From Gimesia chilikensis (GTDB taxonomy: Bacteria; Planctomycetota; Planctomycetia; Planctomycetales; Planctomycetaceae): 64,000 nt of DNA. This document shows positions 8,771 to 18,261 of this stretch, piece after piece. A program made the position numbers and the translations under genes. The stretch spans positions 62,001 through 126,000 of the forward strand of contig NZ_VTSR01000018.1 of the NCBI RefSeq assembly GCF_008329715.1, written 5' to 3'. A model generated the notes under the pieces. It saw only the letters and a list, made by a program, of their open reading frames with translations, was not told the DNA's origin and made no database searches. Within the stretch, counting starts at the first letter, position 1, and each line of letters opens with the position of its first letter.

Positions 8771-9250
8771 TCAACCCGGATGAGACTGGGGAGACGCAGC
8801 GGTTGCTTCAGAATCAGAGAACCTGAACCAGCGGAAGAGTACAATCAGACAGGCGACCGCCAGCAGTGGTAATGAAAAAAACAAAATATCAGACCAGTCC
8901 GTCTGATGCTCCATGACTTTGTGAGTTGGGGGTGACGGCCCAAAGATCAGATCCAGAAAAATCATCGGGAGCAACGAGCACAGAGTCAGGATTCCCAAAG
9001 TGCCGACAAAGCGATGTTTTCCGGGTGGAGTATAAGTCGCCCAGGCACTCAGGCCAAAGAAGAGTGCCATACCAGTTACCGTTCCCGCCCCATAGGTGCG
9101 CCAGTAATTCAGATCAGCTTCGCGGTCCATTGCGGGGGAATTGTGCCAGAACCAGGAAAACAGGGTATAGCCGCCAATCAGGATGACGGGCAGCAGAGCA
9201 CCTGTCGCGGTACCAATCACGCCGGCGATGAGCCCCCGTTTGAAGTTCAT
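8771..9250 (-). CDS. Membrane protein of unknown function, four predicted helices
   Basis: A 159-residue hydrophobic protein with AAGGGG about 6 bp upstream of its ATG. Membrane segments appear at about residues 7-33 (GVIGTATGALLPVILIGGYTL), 52-70, 82-103 and 122-142. A PPGKH loop lies between helices 2 and 3. I do not recognise the family. It is flanked by a 227-bp gap toward the MscS gene, in which I see no gene. Confidence 0.65.
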   Translation of the reverse strand: MNFKRGLIAGVIGTATGALLPVILIGGYTLFSWFWHNSPAMDREADLNYWRTYGAGTVTGMALFFGLSAWATYTPPGKHRFVGTLGILTLCSLLPMIFLDLIFGPSPPTHKVMEHQTDWSDILFFSLPLLAVACLIVLFRWFRFSDSEATAASPQSHPG

Positions 9251-9375
9251 GATGACCCCTTGAGAAATCAGAATACTTCTCGATCACATCTACAGATTTC
9301 ATTCTAAAGCCTGTAACCGTGCGACGAAAGCAAAAATAAAGCGAATGCGTTGCGAGTCGTCTATCCAGGAATGAT

Positions 9376-9403
9376 TTGACTGACATCGATACCCGGATAG
9401 GAT
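9376..9403 (+). promoter_or_regulatory. Candidate sigma-70-type promoter for the 9476 gene
   Basis: TTGACT at 9376-9381 and TAGGAT at 9398-9403 are separated by 16 bp and lie about 70 bp upstream of the start at 9476. The match is moderate (5/6 and 4/6 to consensus). Confidence 0.4.
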
Positions 9404-9475
9404 GAAGGGGTGCAGCACAACAGTGGTCGAAAACCAGACCAGGCGAAATCCCTTCCCGGGTAATACGGAGAAAAG

Positions 9476-9922
9476 ATGATGAAACATGCTCTGATAACCT
9501 GTGTGATCCTGCTGACTGTCTGTGGTGGGCTTGCTGCTGCAGAGAAAGAGGAACTCTCGGCGATTCGACCTCTGCTCGGTCAGGGATTTGGAAACATCAT
9601 CGAGATTGAAGGTCGGATGATGTATGAAGAAACAGGGCGTACAAAAGCCTGGCGAAAAAAGAAACGGATGCAGGTTCACAAAGTTGGCGATCAGAAACTA
9701 AAGAAGCCGGTCATGATCACGCTCGAAACATTTTCATTCGCGAGGACCCTGCTCCCGGCCAATGGAACTACCGTGCATCTTCGCGGATACGAGATCGGAC
9801 GCTTTGGCGGAATTCCCGACAAAGCATTTGCTGATATCCCTCAAGTTGCGACAACCGGGTTTCATTTTGAGCATGTGTTTCAGGTCACTAAACTAATCAA
9901 GAGTGAGCAGCCCCAGAAGTAG
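9476..9922 (+). CDS. Secreted protein of unknown function
   Basis: A 148-residue protein with a classical Sec signal peptide (residues about 1-22, ILLTVCGGLAAAEK with an Ala-x-Ala-like cleavage site). GGAG at 9467-9470 serves either of two adjacent ATGs (9476 or 9479). The mature part has a GFGNIIEIEGR strand and looks like a small beta-rich periplasmic domain. A basic patch (KAWRKKKRMQ) follows. No family recognised; OB-like topology is only a guess. A candidate promoter is at 9376-9403. Confidence 0.65.
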   Translation: MMKHALITCVILLTVCGGLAAAEKEELSAIRPLLGQGFGNIIEIEGRMMYEETGRTKAWRKKKRMQVHKVGDQKLKKPVMITLETFSFARTLLPANGTTVHLRGYEIGRFGGIPDKAFADIPQVATTGFHFEHVFQVTKLIKSEQPQK

Positions 9923-9941
9923 GCTGTTAACTTTCGCCCTG

Positions 9942-10424
9942 CTATTTGATCATGTGAAAGCCGGGGTGCTGCAGCCAGTATTCCATAAATTCTGCATCTC
10001 CCACATGATAGAACTGGTTCAAGCCGTTGTGCTTGTCGTAGTAAATCTCATAAAGCGTTCCGCAGTAGTCAGTCAGCTTTCCCAGCGTCCAGCCAAAATC
10101 AATCAGTCCTGAAAGTTCACGGGCAAAGTACAGGCAGAGTTCTCCCAGAATCCGATGATCCTGCTCCGACTTGCACATGGCTGCGAAGCCGATCGAATCC
10201 TGCGGGATCCAGCCAATCACTTCCGGAACCGCTTCGTCGATGTAGATCTGGAGTGCATCGTCAGTTTCCGGTCCCTCTGTGTAAAGAAAGGGACGCCCTT
10301 CGATCGAGTAGTCGTACTTCCCATGAATCTGAGATGCAATACTCTCCAGATACAGAAAAATGTCGTTCTTTTGCACTTGAGTCAGAGGCTCAGGCAGGAT
10401 AATGCCTGCAGCGGGACCTGCCAT
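9942..10424 (-). CDS. Small acidic cytosolic protein, immunity-like, unknown
   Basis: A 160-residue acidic protein with no signal peptide or membrane helix. It opens with MAGPAAGIILPEPL and has many aromatic and acidic residues (DDALQIYIDEAVPEVIGW, HVGDAEFMEYWLQHP). Composition and size are like those of proteins in bacterial immunity families, but I cannot assign a family. It converges on the 9476 gene and is the first of several similar orphans on this stretch. Confidence 0.65.
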   Translation of the reverse strand: MAGPAAGIILPEPLTQVQKNDIFLYLESIASQIHGKYDYSIEGRPFLYTEGPETDDALQIYIDEAVPEVIGWIPQDSIGFAAMCKSEQDHRILGELCLYFARELSGLIDFGWTLGKLTDYCGTLYEIYYDKHNGLNQFYHVGDAEFMEYWLQHPGFHMIK

Positions 10425-10514
10425 TGGTTTCTCCTGCTATCTGTAAATTGAGATGCACTTGATCATCGAGGAGCAGGACACAGTAACAGGGACGACAGGT
10501 TCGTTGGAAAAACT

Positions 10515-11324
10515 CTACTTCATCTGACTCAATACAACCTTATCGAACAGCTTGTCCGTCAGCAGTCGCTTCACGCGGGGTAATAGTTTGGCATCCATCG
10601 TCGTCGCGTAGCGGGTCTTGGGGTTTTTGGCCTCGATCGCTTTGATCACGGCGTTCGCTGTCCCTTCCGGACCCGGGCACTTGGCATACATCCCGCCGGT
10701 ATATTTACGGAATCCGGAGACCAGAGGTTTGTAGTCTTCCGCGAGATCCAGGCTGTCGAGGGTACCAAAGGCGACTTCGTCGAATTCGGTTTTGACAGCG
10801 CCCGGCTCAATGATGACCACGTCAATTCCCAGTGGTTTGACCTCCATCCGCAGCGCATCTGAAAAAGCTTCGACGGCGTGTTTGGTCGAAGCGTACCAGC
10901 CCACCACGGCTGTTGAAATCTGGCCGACGACTGACGATGTATTGATGATAGTTCCCGAGCGTTGCTGACGCATCTGGGGAAGTACCGCCTGGATTAAGCG
11001 TCCCATACCGAAGACATTGACATCATACTGACGTTGAATCTCTTCCAGGGGGATGTCTTCAATTGTGCCGTACGAACCGTAGCCCGCGTTGTTGAACAGC
11101 ACATCGATTCGCTGCTGTTCATCCAGAACTCGCCCCACTCCCGCTTTAACGGATTCGTTATCGGTTACATCCATGTGCATCACATGGGCGCCTTTGGCTT
11201 CCAGGTCCTGCATCCGCTCGACCCGCCGTGCTGCCGCGTAAACGGTATAGCCTTTTGCCAGCAGTTTCTCAGCAACCAGTTTTCCAAATCCGGCAGAAGC
11301 ACCGGTGATCAAGACTGTCTTCAT
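10515..11324 (-). CDS. Short-chain dehydrogenase/reductase (classical SDR)
   Basis: A 269-residue NAD(P)-dependent oxidoreductase. The cofactor motif TGASAGFG is at residues about 7-14, with RR just after the second strand suggesting NADP(H) preference. NNAGYG is at about 90 and the catalytic segment STSSV...YASTK carries the Ser, Tyr and Lys. Length is typical for classical SDRs. Substrate unknown. It sits alone among orphan genes and is not clearly in an operon with them. Confidence 0.9.
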   Translation of the reverse strand: MKTVLITGASAGFGKLVAEKLLAKGYTVYAAARRVERMQDLEAKGAHVMHMDVTDNESVKAGVGRVLDEQQRIDVLFNNAGYGSYGTIEDIPLEEIQRQYDVNVFGMGRLIQAVLPQMRQQRSGTIINTSSVVGQISTAVVGWYASTKHAVEAFSDALRMEVKPLGIDVVIIEPGAVKTEFDEVAFGTLDSLDLAEDYKPLVSGFRKYTGGMYAKCPGPEGTANAVIKAIEAKNPKTRYATTMDAKLLPRVKRLLTDKLFDKVVLSQMK

Positions 11325-11394
11325 ACTGTTCTGACTCCGTTCAGTTGAATTGCTTGTTGTGTTAGTCGCCGATCAGTCGCGTTTCGTACACGCT

Positions 11395-11781
11395 TTATCT
11401 CTGCCAGGCCAGTTCGAGGTCACCATCCACAAACCCGATGCCGACCGCGGCTCCGGACTTCAGCTTTTCAGCAGGACTCTGTTCTGTGTTGAGATAATTC
11501 TGAACCAGAGACTTCATGCAGGAGAGACACGCCTCCCACTCTGTCCCGGAGGCCTCAAGGGGAATATACAGCATTCGTTGCTCAGGCGTCCAGACCTCAT
11601 CGCAGGCCCAGTCATCATCTTCAGGATCGAAACTCCCTGTGCCGACCAGGTCGATGCCAAACCTGATCTCCTCATCTCCCGCGGATTCATACAGATTAAA
11701 ATGGAACGCTGCTACATCATCCGGAATGTCCTCAGCGAGCGCAGCGGTCAGCCAGTTGTTGAAGTCTTCGTTAAAGTCCAT
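11395..11781 (-). CDS. Small acidic protein, unknown
   Basis: A 128-residue, strongly acidic soluble protein (FDPEDDDWACDEVW in the middle). It ends AAVGIGFVDGDLELAWQR and has no export signal. Composition and lack of recognisable enzyme motifs resemble immunity proteins or other protein-binding inhibitors. It lies 107 bp downstream of the orphan at 11889 on the same strand, so the two may be co-transcribed. I do not recognise a family. Confidence 0.6.
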   Translation of the reverse strand: MDFNEDFNNWLTAALAEDIPDDVAAFHFNLYESAGDEEIRFGIDLVGTGSFDPEDDDWACDEVWTPEQRMLYIPLEASGTEWEACLSCMKSLVQNYLNTEQSPAEKLKSGAAVGIGFVDGDLELAWQR

Positions 11782-11888
11782 GCGGGTGAAACTATCTTTT
11801 GAAGGGAGGCAAACTTAAGAGGGGGACTTTGTGTGATCCCCGATTTACGCGTGATTTTATCGCGATAACATCGAACAACACAATCCGT

Positions 11889-12365
11889 TTATTCCCGGGA
11901 ACTCGTATCGTCAGAAGCGAGTCGTTCTGCCTGCTGTTGTCGCCAGCGGGCCTGGTAGATAAAGTGCTCGATCTGAAAAGCCTCATAGAGTCCCGCGCGC
12001 AGCAGGTCAAATCGTTCCGAGTTCAAAGTCGTCTGTCTGGGATCATGATACGAGGGATAAGCGTTCTCGCCAGCGGTGTTACAGACACGATCATGTAATT
12101 TTGCCTTGAACCACCAGTGGCCGCCGTCCATCACGGCCATTTGTACGTCCTGCGGATGATAGTCGTCCCGCCAGTTACAGGTATCCAGCAGATCCAGGAC
12201 AGCGACGAAGCGTTCCGTCTGCCCGTCAGAGGCGGGAATGCGACCTTCAATCAGCCCCGCAAATTCCCGGGTCCCGCGATAGCGCAGTTCTCCCTCTTTC
12301 AGACGCCAGGAATATTGGCCGCCCAGTTCCAGAGAGAATCCCAGTTCAAAACAGGGGTCGATCAT
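11889..12365 (-). CDS. Small soluble protein, unknown
   Basis: A 158-residue protein with no signal or membrane segment, rich in Trp/Tyr/His and acidic residues (MAVMDGGHWWFKAKLHD; CNWRDDYHPQD). A C-terminal helix is Gln/Arg-rich. No family recognised. It heads the leftward pair with the 11395 gene. Confidence 0.6.
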   Translation of the reverse strand: MIDPCFELGFSLELGGQYSWRLKEGELRYRGTREFAGLIEGRIPASDGQTERFVAVLDLLDTCNWRDDYHPQDVQMAVMDGGHWWFKAKLHDRVCNTAGENAYPSYHDPRQTTLNSERFDLLRAGLYEAFQIEHFIYQARWRQQQAERLASDDTSSRE

Positions 12366-12688
12366 GATCAGTGTTTTCTAAACTCTCGTTGAAGGATAGA
12401 ACCAGCAGTTTATCCAGAGTAGGAAAAGGTTGCACAGGAAGATACACACAATCTTATTTTGACCTGAGTCATACAAAAGCGAAATGCCTTTATGAGATTA
12501 TTGTTCCTGCAGTGATTTACTTCAGTGCCTGCTAACTCACTGGTTCATCTGCATTTAATAATTGGCTAATACTTCTCGAGGCATGCTCTTCGATAAAAAC
12601 ATGACATTCTCCTTGAATGAGCAGGCTGATGAGTTAGGATCACAAACGTGATTCTTGAAAGCAGGCACGTTCTTTCTGGAGAATGATG
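12366..12688. other. Intergenic gap without recognised feature
   Basis: About 320 bp between divergent orphans (11889 leftward, 12689 rightward). It is AT-richer than the flanks and presumably holds both promoters, but I see no clear consensus pair, repeat or RNA. The Shine-Dalgarno GGAG at 12678-12681 marks the right-hand start. Confidence 0.4.
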
Positions 12689-13117
12689 ATGGATAGAATC
12701 GCCTTAAGTCTCATCGCTGTTCTACTGATTGGTTTCGCTGTTCTGCTGGTAACCCCTCAGGATCAGAAATCAACCAGCACGCAGACCGTGAAACTCCAGC
12801 GGCATACGATCGAGCTGGAACGAGTGGAAAATGTACGCGTCACGCCGAACGGGACCCTGCGCTTTTCGCACAACAACGGAAACCACCTCCAGCAGACCCA
12901 GTACTTCATCAATCTCTACGCTGGCAATGTGACAGTAATCCAGGATGCTGAGTTCGCCCGGGATCGAATTCAACTCACCGATACCCTTGTCGGCGGTCTG
13001 CAGATTACCCTGTCCCGTTCTCACACACTGGAGCTGGATTACCTCGAAGCGCCGTACGAGGCCCCGGTTCATAATTTTAGTGAATTGTTTTCAGAAGTGT
13101 CTGCTCACAGCCATTAA
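12689..13117 (+). CDS. Secreted/anchored protein of unknown function
   Basis: A 142-residue protein. Three ATGs lie in tandem (12683, 12686, 12689); GGAG at 12678-12681 is best spaced for 12689. The N-terminal hydrophobic helix (LSLIAVLLIGFAVLLV) is a signal anchor or uncleaved signal. The remainder is beta-rich and polar with no recognised domain. Its stop overlaps the stop of the convergent 13114 gene by 3 bp. Confidence 0.6.
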   Translation: MDRIALSLIAVLLIGFAVLLVTPQDQKSTSTQTVKLQRHTIELERVENVRVTPNGTLRFSHNNGNHLQQTQYFINLYAGNVTVIQDAEFARDRIQLTDTLVGGLQITLSRSHTLELDYLEAPYEAPVHNFSELFSEVSAHSH

Positions 13118-13605
13118 GTGCCATCCTTTTTGTGCTGCCTGTTTTGCCGGTGGAGTGCATCCAGGATGCCCTCTTTCCAGAATTCTCTCGGCTCTTTTGA
13201 CGCCAGTCCCGGATAGGTCCGTTTCATAATCGAAAGCACTTGATCTGCTACTGGATCGAAAAAGGCCCATCCACCATCGTGTGGTTCCAGTACATTCCAG
13301 TGAGACAAGGGAACATCGATCAGGAGCTTCACCATTCCAGAACTGGATTCGAGGCTGAAAATGGCACTGTCTTCCGGGAGCCCTCTCTTTCTGCAGCGAT
13401 GCCATGAATTCGGATCGAGCAGAAGCTGACATAGTAATTCCAGATCATCCGCAATGAGCTTACGCGGTTCCGTAATCTCGATCCATCTGTGTTGCTCCCG
13501 GAGCTCATCGGGTGTTTCAGGATCAAGCAGCGTACACATCCCGCTGTTGACATTGCGCAGGCGTTTGATGGTCTCTTGTGTCAGAAATTCCTTGATGTCT
13601 GGCAT
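13114..13605 (-). CDS. Small soluble protein, unknown
   Basis: A 163-residue soluble protein with an N-terminal helical part (LTQETIKRLRNV) and a mixed central part (FDVP-like LLIDVPLSHWNVLEPHDGGWAFFDP). It ends in a basic HRQNRQHKKDGT tail. No signal peptide. Not recognised. It overlaps the end of the convergent 12689 gene by a few bases. Confidence 0.6.
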   Translation of the reverse strand: MPDIKEFLTQETIKRLRNVNSGMCTLLDPETPDELREQHRWIEITEPRKLIADDLELLCQLLLDPNSWHRCRKRGLPEDSAIFSLESSSGMVKLLIDVPLSHWNVLEPHDGGWAFFDPVADQVLSIMKRTYPGLASKEPREFWKEGILDALHRQNRQHKKDGT

Positions 13606-13756
13606 AGATATTTGTCTCTGAACAGGCTCGCTCCGTAAATCCGGGCAATGTTTCTTTTAATGCAGATATCACAGCTGCGAACTTTTCTCGCCGCGGAACT
13701 GTCATCTGGTTGAGAGCAAATTCAAATCAACGGTTCCAGTATAAAGCAGAGGCGAT

Positions 13757-14227
13757 ATGCTTGCCGTGTGTTTAGAAGAATTTTTCAGAACCGGCGTCCT
13801 GGGAGAGATTTCACTGGGGATGTCACGCGAGTCTGTTAGCTCTCTGCTGGGACCACCCGATTTGTGGGGACCATCCAATGCGAAAAATGTTGAGACCGCA
13901 ACGATCTGGAAGTATGGCGACATCGAATTCTATTTCAGCCGGGCGGATCAGCTGTTTCAGATCTTCAGTGATGATTTTGAGATCCCCACGGGCGGAAAGA
14001 CGCTGCACATCGATCCCTGGGTGATCCACGACAAAATGCTGGCAGACACACTTAAGGCTGCTTTGAACGCAGCTGAGATTCCCTATTCCTTGTGTGATGT
14101 ACCTGCACTACCCGGAGTGATTGAGATCGTCACTGCAGGTAACGTCCGCGCGATGTGCCGCATTGAACGTGAGCCCGATGACGAGTTTCAGGAACTTGGT
14201 TTGCGCAGTTTCTGTCTGCGAGATTGA
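13757..14227 (+). CDS. Small soluble protein, unknown
   Basis: A 156-residue protein that opens with a segment like a small-domain substrate-binding repeat, GEISLGMSRESVSSLLGPPD, a pattern seen in SmpA/OmlA-type beta-barrel-assembly lipoproteins and in some immunity proteins. There is no lipobox or signal, so the SmpA/OmlA assignment is weak. Aromatic/acidic content again resembles the neighbouring orphans. It converges on the 14230 gene with 2 bp between stops. Confidence 0.6.
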   Translation: MLAVCLEEFFRTGVLGEISLGMSRESVSSLLGPPDLWGPSNAKNVETATIWKYGDIEFYFSRADQLFQIFSDDFEIPTGGKTLHIDPWVIHDKMLADTLKAALNAAEIPYSLCDVPALPGVIEIVTAGNVRAMCRIEREPDDEFQELGLRSFCLRD

Positions 14228-14229
14228 GA

Positions 14230-15036
14230 TCAGGGACTATCTGTAGAACTTGCATCGAAATCCAGTTCAAATTTTCTGGTAAAACGGGAGTCTTCCGTCA
14301 GACATGCCAGGTGCTTTAAGAGTTCGAGACGAGGATCATCTGAGAACGGGGCATCGAGGAGACTCAAGTTGTAAACAATAGTGACGGGTTCGGAACCATC
14401 TCCTGAGATAATAGCCATTGCAGCGGGGCATCCATCTCTGATTCGTTGTTCGATCCGAATCGGTTGTTTTCCCCGTTGAATTGATTCTTGAATCAGCTGT
14501 CGTAATGTTCCACTCTGATCGGGAGTCAAATCTTTTTCATGAGGAATCACTTCACTCCAGGGGGGATATAGAAGCGTAGAACTGGAACCTCGTGTCTGTG
14601 AGCATCTGAATTTTAAAGATCGATCTACATGCTGGGAGAGGCATGCCCAGAAATGAGAACCATGAGGCAGTATGCGCGCCTTTAAGATACATCGGATTTC
14701 TCCCGGCTGGAGTTGCTCTTGATAGTATCGGATATACTGGGGGATGTTCCACCGCCCATACCGACGATTCAGTTCGTCAATGAATTCAGAGCCTCTCCAT
14801 TCAGAGAGAAGCTTTGAAAACGAACCGATTATCAGAGGGATGAGGATAGCTGCCAGAAAGCTGAGAAGTATCCCCGGGAAGATATGAGTAACGATGACGC
14901 GGAAAATGAGAAACCAGGAAATGATGATCAGTAGCAATGAGAGGGGAAAACTTAATTGAACGAGCGCTTTCTCAAATGAATTGCGTTCTGCTTTCTTCAA
15001 TAGTTCTGCGGTAGGTGTGTCTGTCAGTTTTTTCAT
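14230..15036 (-). CDS. Membrane-anchored protein of unknown function
   Basis: A 268-residue protein. Two adjacent hydrophobic segments at residues about 28-50 (LSFPLSLLLIIISWFLIF) and 54-75 (ILLSFLAAILIPLIIGSF) form a hairpin anchor near the N-terminus. The remaining about 190 residues are soluble with several Cys and no recognised catalytic motif. It lies 46 bp downstream of the 15083 gene, so the two are likely an operon. Confidence 0.6.
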   Translation of the reverse strand: MKKLTDTPTAELLKKAERNSFEKALVQLSFPLSLLLIIISWFLIFRVIVTHIFPGILLSFLAAILIPLIIGSFSKLLSEWRGSEFIDELNRRYGRWNIPQYIRYYQEQLQPGEIRCILKARILPHGSHFWACLSQHVDRSLKFRCSQTRGSSSTLLYPPWSEVIPHEKDLTPDQSGTLRQLIQESIQRGKQPIRIEQRIRDGCPAAMAIISGDGSEPVTIVYNLSLLDAPFSDDPRLELLKHLACLTEDSRFTRKFELDFDASSTDSP

Positions 15037-15082
15037 TTACTGATCCGGTTTGAAGGTTAGCAGGAAGTCGAAGCCACACACT

Positions 15083-15781
15083 TCATCCTTTCACCAGGCC
15101 CAGCGAACGCAATCCTCGTTTGAGAGGCCGTACCCATTGCGAGATGAAGTAATACTTGAGCGCCCCTTTGAGATTGTACCGCCAGACCAGTTCTTCTTCA
15201 TCCAGGTAATAAGCGTCTGAGTGTTTGACGAGTTGCTCGGCCTGCTTTTTCCGGATTTGAAAATAGCCGGCCACAGGATTGTCAGCCTCGAAAGGTTCGA
15301 TTGCAATTTCCTCCAGCCGCGCCTGGTGTTTCTGGTACAGGGCCTCGAACTCGTAGTTGGACCAGGTCGACTGTTCCAGCACGCCGGAAATGTCCTGTGC
15401 CCCGATCTCGTTGGTGGTAGCCAGTACGCGTCCATCAGTTGACTTAGTGAAGAACCAGATCGCTTTGTTCGGTATATTCAGGATCGTACCACCACTGACG
15501 GTGGCGATGGTTGAACAGTCGGGTGTGGTCCAGAAGTCAAAACGCACTTTATACATCTGGGCTTTTCCAAAATGACAGAGGCAGCCATGATCAAAGCCGA
15601 GCCGAAAGGCTTCGCTGTTCGCTTTGGTTGCGGCCTGGACCGGGGGATATTCCTGACCCGGATCTGGAAAATAGAAGGGTTGGATCGACTGCTTCTCCCA
15701 GAGGCAGACCCCCACGATCATAATGAAAAAGCCACCCAGCAGGATGCCGATCGCGGCCAGCGTTAACAGAAAGTCGTCCAT
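15083..15781 (-). CDS. Membrane-anchored protein of unknown function
   Basis: A 232-residue protein starting at ATG 15781; an upstream in-frame ATG (15811) lacks a ribosome-binding site, whereas GGGGAG precedes 15781. One N-terminal helix (LLTLAAIGILLGGFFIMIVGV) anchors a soluble domain with beta-rich character (FDFWTTPDCSTIATVSGGTI). The C-terminal about 40 residues are basic (RPLKRGLRSLGLVKG). No family recognised. It is upstream of the 14230 gene in the same direction and downstream of the tRNA-Asp terminator. Confidence 0.6.
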   Translation of the reverse strand: MDDFLLTLAAIGILLGGFFIMIVGVCLWEKQSIQPFYFPDPGQEYPPVQAATKANSEAFRLGFDHGCLCHFGKAQMYKVRFDFWTTPDCSTIATVSGGTILNIPNKAIWFFTKSTDGRVLATTNEIGAQDISGVLEQSTWSNYEFEALYQKHQARLEEIAIEPFEADNPVAGYFQIRKKQAEQLVKHSDAYYLDEEELVWRYNLKGALKYYFISQWVRPLKRGLRSLGLVKG

Positions 15782-15865
15782 CACCCTCGCTCCCCGGAAT
15801 GAACCAGTCATTGTTCAGTCAATGTGCAGCAACAGCTTATACCGTTACAGACTGGTATCAAATGA

Positions 15866-15900
15866 AAAAGGACATCGAATCAATGATTCGATGTCCTTTT
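15866..15900 (-). terminator. Rho-independent terminator of tRNA-Asp
   Basis: A 15-bp perfect stem (AAAAGGACATCGAAT at 15866-15880 pairing with 15886-15900) with a 5-nt loop. Read leftward it follows the tRNA by 18 bp and ends in a run of T. Confidence 0.85.
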
Positions 15901-15918
15901 ACAGTTTTAACCAAAAAG

Positions 15919-15992
<74 letters not shown>

Positions 15993-16260
15993 TTTCAGGT
16001 GGTCGGAAATGATAGGCGATCATTTTGGTGATTGCCACTCATTCGACACAAAATTCATGAGAATGTTCGAAAATTTTCTCACAAAACTGAAATGCAAACT
16101 TTCTGAGTCAGCTTTCAGTCTCATCTCAATATAACGCGACTTTTGGTGGTCGGCAAGTCTCATGAGAGTCGTATCTTAGGAATCGGAATTCTTACCCGCA
16201 CGCATCACAAAATCCTGCCGGGAATCGACCAGAATCTGAAAGTTCCAGCCCACCGGAAGG

Positions 16261-17460
16261 TCAGCCTGTGATAGTTGTGCGGTAAAAATCATTTGCAGCG
16301 GCAACGCTGGCCCCGGGGGTCAGCTCGTAACCCGCCTGCAGCAGGCAGAGTTCCAGAGCCGAGAGGAACTGCAGCACGTTCGTATTACAGCTGCTTTCAC
16401 CCATCAGACCAATCCGCCACGTTTTGCCCTTCATGGGGCCCAGGCCGCCGCCGATCTCAATTCCGAACCACTTGAGCAGTTGACCGCGGATGGTCGCATC
16501 GTCGATACCATCCGGAATTTTGACGGCGTTCAGCATCGGTAACTGGTGATCTTCCGCAACGGCGAATTCAACTCCGATCGCCTTCAGACCTGCTTTAAGG
16601 GCACAGTGATTGGAGTAATGCCGCGAAAAGCGGTTTTCGAGCCCTTCTTCGAGGACGAGCCGCAGCGCCTGATGCAGTCCGTAATTCATGTTAATCGGTG
16701 CAGTATGGTGATAGGCTCGCGAGTCTCCCCAGTAAGAACGCACCATCGACATATCCAGGTACCAGCTGGAGACCTTGGTCTTGCGGGCATCCATGGCGGC
16801 GACCGCACGCGAACTGAAGGTTACCGGTGCCAGTCCGGGAGGACAGCCCAGACATTTCTGAGTGCCGCTGTAGGCAGCGTCGATGTTCCATTCATCCACT
16901 TTGACCGGCATCCCCCCGAGAGAGGTCACACAGTCAACCAGCAACAGAGCATCGGCTTCATGGACTGCTTCCGAAATCTCTTTCAGTGGCTGAGCAGCTC
17001 CCGTGGATGTTTCCGCGTGTACGATTCCCAGTACCTTCGGCTTTTCTTTCTCCAGGACTTCTTTGATCTCCTCGACTGAAAAGACTTCTCCGAACGGGCG
17101 TTCGATCTGAACAACTTCAGCTCCAATCCGACCCGCCACATCCGCCATACGTCCGCCGAAGACGCCGTTGGTACAGACCACGATCTTGTCGCCCGCTTCG
17201 AGCAGGTTTACCACACAGGCTTCCATCCCGGAGCTGCCGGTCCCGCTGACTGCCAGCGTCAGTTCGTTCCGCGTCTGGAAGATTTCCCGCAGCATGTCCT
17301 GCACTTCATCCATGACTTTCAGGAAGTAGGGATCCAGGTGACCCACGGTCGGTGCGCCCAGTGCGGCCAGCACACTGGCAGATACATCACTGGGGCCAGG
17401 GCCCATCAGAGTGCGACGGGGAGGATGGACGGGAGGATGCTGGTGATGTTCGATACTCAT
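16261..17460 (-). CDS. Class V aminotransferase (alanine/serine-glyoxylate aminotransferase family)
   Basis: A 399-residue PLP enzyme. The N-terminus [12 protein letters not shown] and the glycine-rich [10 protein letters not shown] phosphate-binding region are typical of AGXT/SgaA. The PLP-anchoring lysine lies in [13 protein letters not shown], preceded by the Asp of [11 protein letters not shown] that holds the pyridine nitrogen. It would interconvert serine/alanine and glyoxylate to hydroxypyruvate/pyruvate and glycine; which amino donor is preferred cannot be told. Length matches the family. The isochorismatase-like gene lies just upstream in the same direction (65 bp). Confidence 0.92.
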   Translation of the reverse strand: MSIEHHQHPPVHPPRRTLMGPGPSDVSASVLAALGAPTVGHLDPYFLKVMDEVQDMLREIFQTRNELTLAVSGTGSSGMEACVVNLLEAGDKIVVCTNGVFGGRMADVAGRIGAEVVQIERPFGEVFSVEEIKEVLEKEKPKVLGIVHAETSTGAAQPLKEISEAVHEADALLLVDCVTSLGGMPVKVDEWNIDAAYSGTQKCLGCPPGLAPVTFSSRAVAAMDARKTKVSSWYLDMSMVRSYWGDSRAYHHTAPINMNYGLHQALRLVLEEGLENRFSRHYSNHCALKAGLKAIGVEFAVAEDHQLPMLNAVKIPDGIDDATIRGQLLKWFGIEIGGGLGPMKGKTWRIGLMGESSCNTNVLQFLSALELCLLQAGYELTPGASVAAANDFYRTTITG

Positions 17461-17525
17461 GATTGGTACTCGTTCAGGTTAAATGGAACGCGGTCAGGTC
17501 TCTTAACGACGATACTCCAGGTGAC

Positions 17526-18110
17526 TCATTTTTTTCCAGTCACCAGGCGACTGATCTGTTTAAATTCTTCGGTGCCTGCCACCTCGCACCATTCAAACAG
17601 AATTGATTCAGTAGTAGTAATGCTGGCCCCCGAATTCTCCATCCGCTTGAGGGCAATCTCCCAGTCGAGCTGATTCCGACTCGCAACCGCATCGACGGGA
17701 ATTGTCACGCGATATCCCAGCGCAAGCAGATCAAGGGCCGTCTGCTGCACACAGATATGTGCCTCAATGCCGGTCAGCACGACTTTGGTTCTACTGTCAG
17801 ACATGTTGGCAGCAGCGCCCCAGCCCAGACACTCACTGGCACTGAAATGGAGTTTTTCCTGCGGAGCAGGCAGCATCTCTGCCAGCTCGGGAACCGTCGG
17901 TCCCAGCCCCTTGGGATATTGCTCACTGCAACTTAATGGTATCTCAAACAGCCGGGCTGCCTGGATCAGTTGCTGAATGCGTGCCACCAGTTGATCCCCC
18001 TGGGGAATGACGGGCAGCAGTTTTTCCTGAACGTCCACGACGACCAGACGGCATTCCTGATGCGAAAGCAGATCGATACTGCGGGGAAAAGAACGGGCTG
18101 ATTCTGTCAT
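17526..18110 (-). CDS. Isochorismatase-family cysteine hydrolase
   Basis: A 194-residue cytosolic hydrolase. Catalytic triad candidates are the Asp in VVVDVQEKL, a Lys in QEKLHFSASEC and the nucleophile Cys in LTGIEAHICVQQTA. Members hydrolyse nicotinamide, carbamates, isochorismate or related amides and enol ethers; substrate unknown here. It is divergent from the FGE-like gene (about 150 bp) and upstream of the aminotransferase on the same strand. Confidence 0.88.
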   Translation of the reverse strand: MTESARSFPRSIDLLSHQECRLVVVDVQEKLLPVIPQGDQLVARIQQLIQAARLFEIPLSCSEQYPKGLGPTVPELAEMLPAPQEKLHFSASECLGWGAAANMSDSRTKVVLTGIEAHICVQQTALDLLALGYRVTIPVDAVASRNQLDWEIALKRMENSGASITTTESILFEWCEVAGTEEFKQISRLVTGKK

Positions 18111-18261
18111 GAACGGACCTGACTGGCATTAAACAGGCGGTGCAGAAATTGGAAAGCCAGCCGGTCGAAATCCCGACTCCACTTTCGGATCAAGTCCTGC
18201 GCTGGTAAAATTCAGAGTTGAAAAGTGTACCCTAACAAAATCCCGATCTGTAGTGAAGCAT

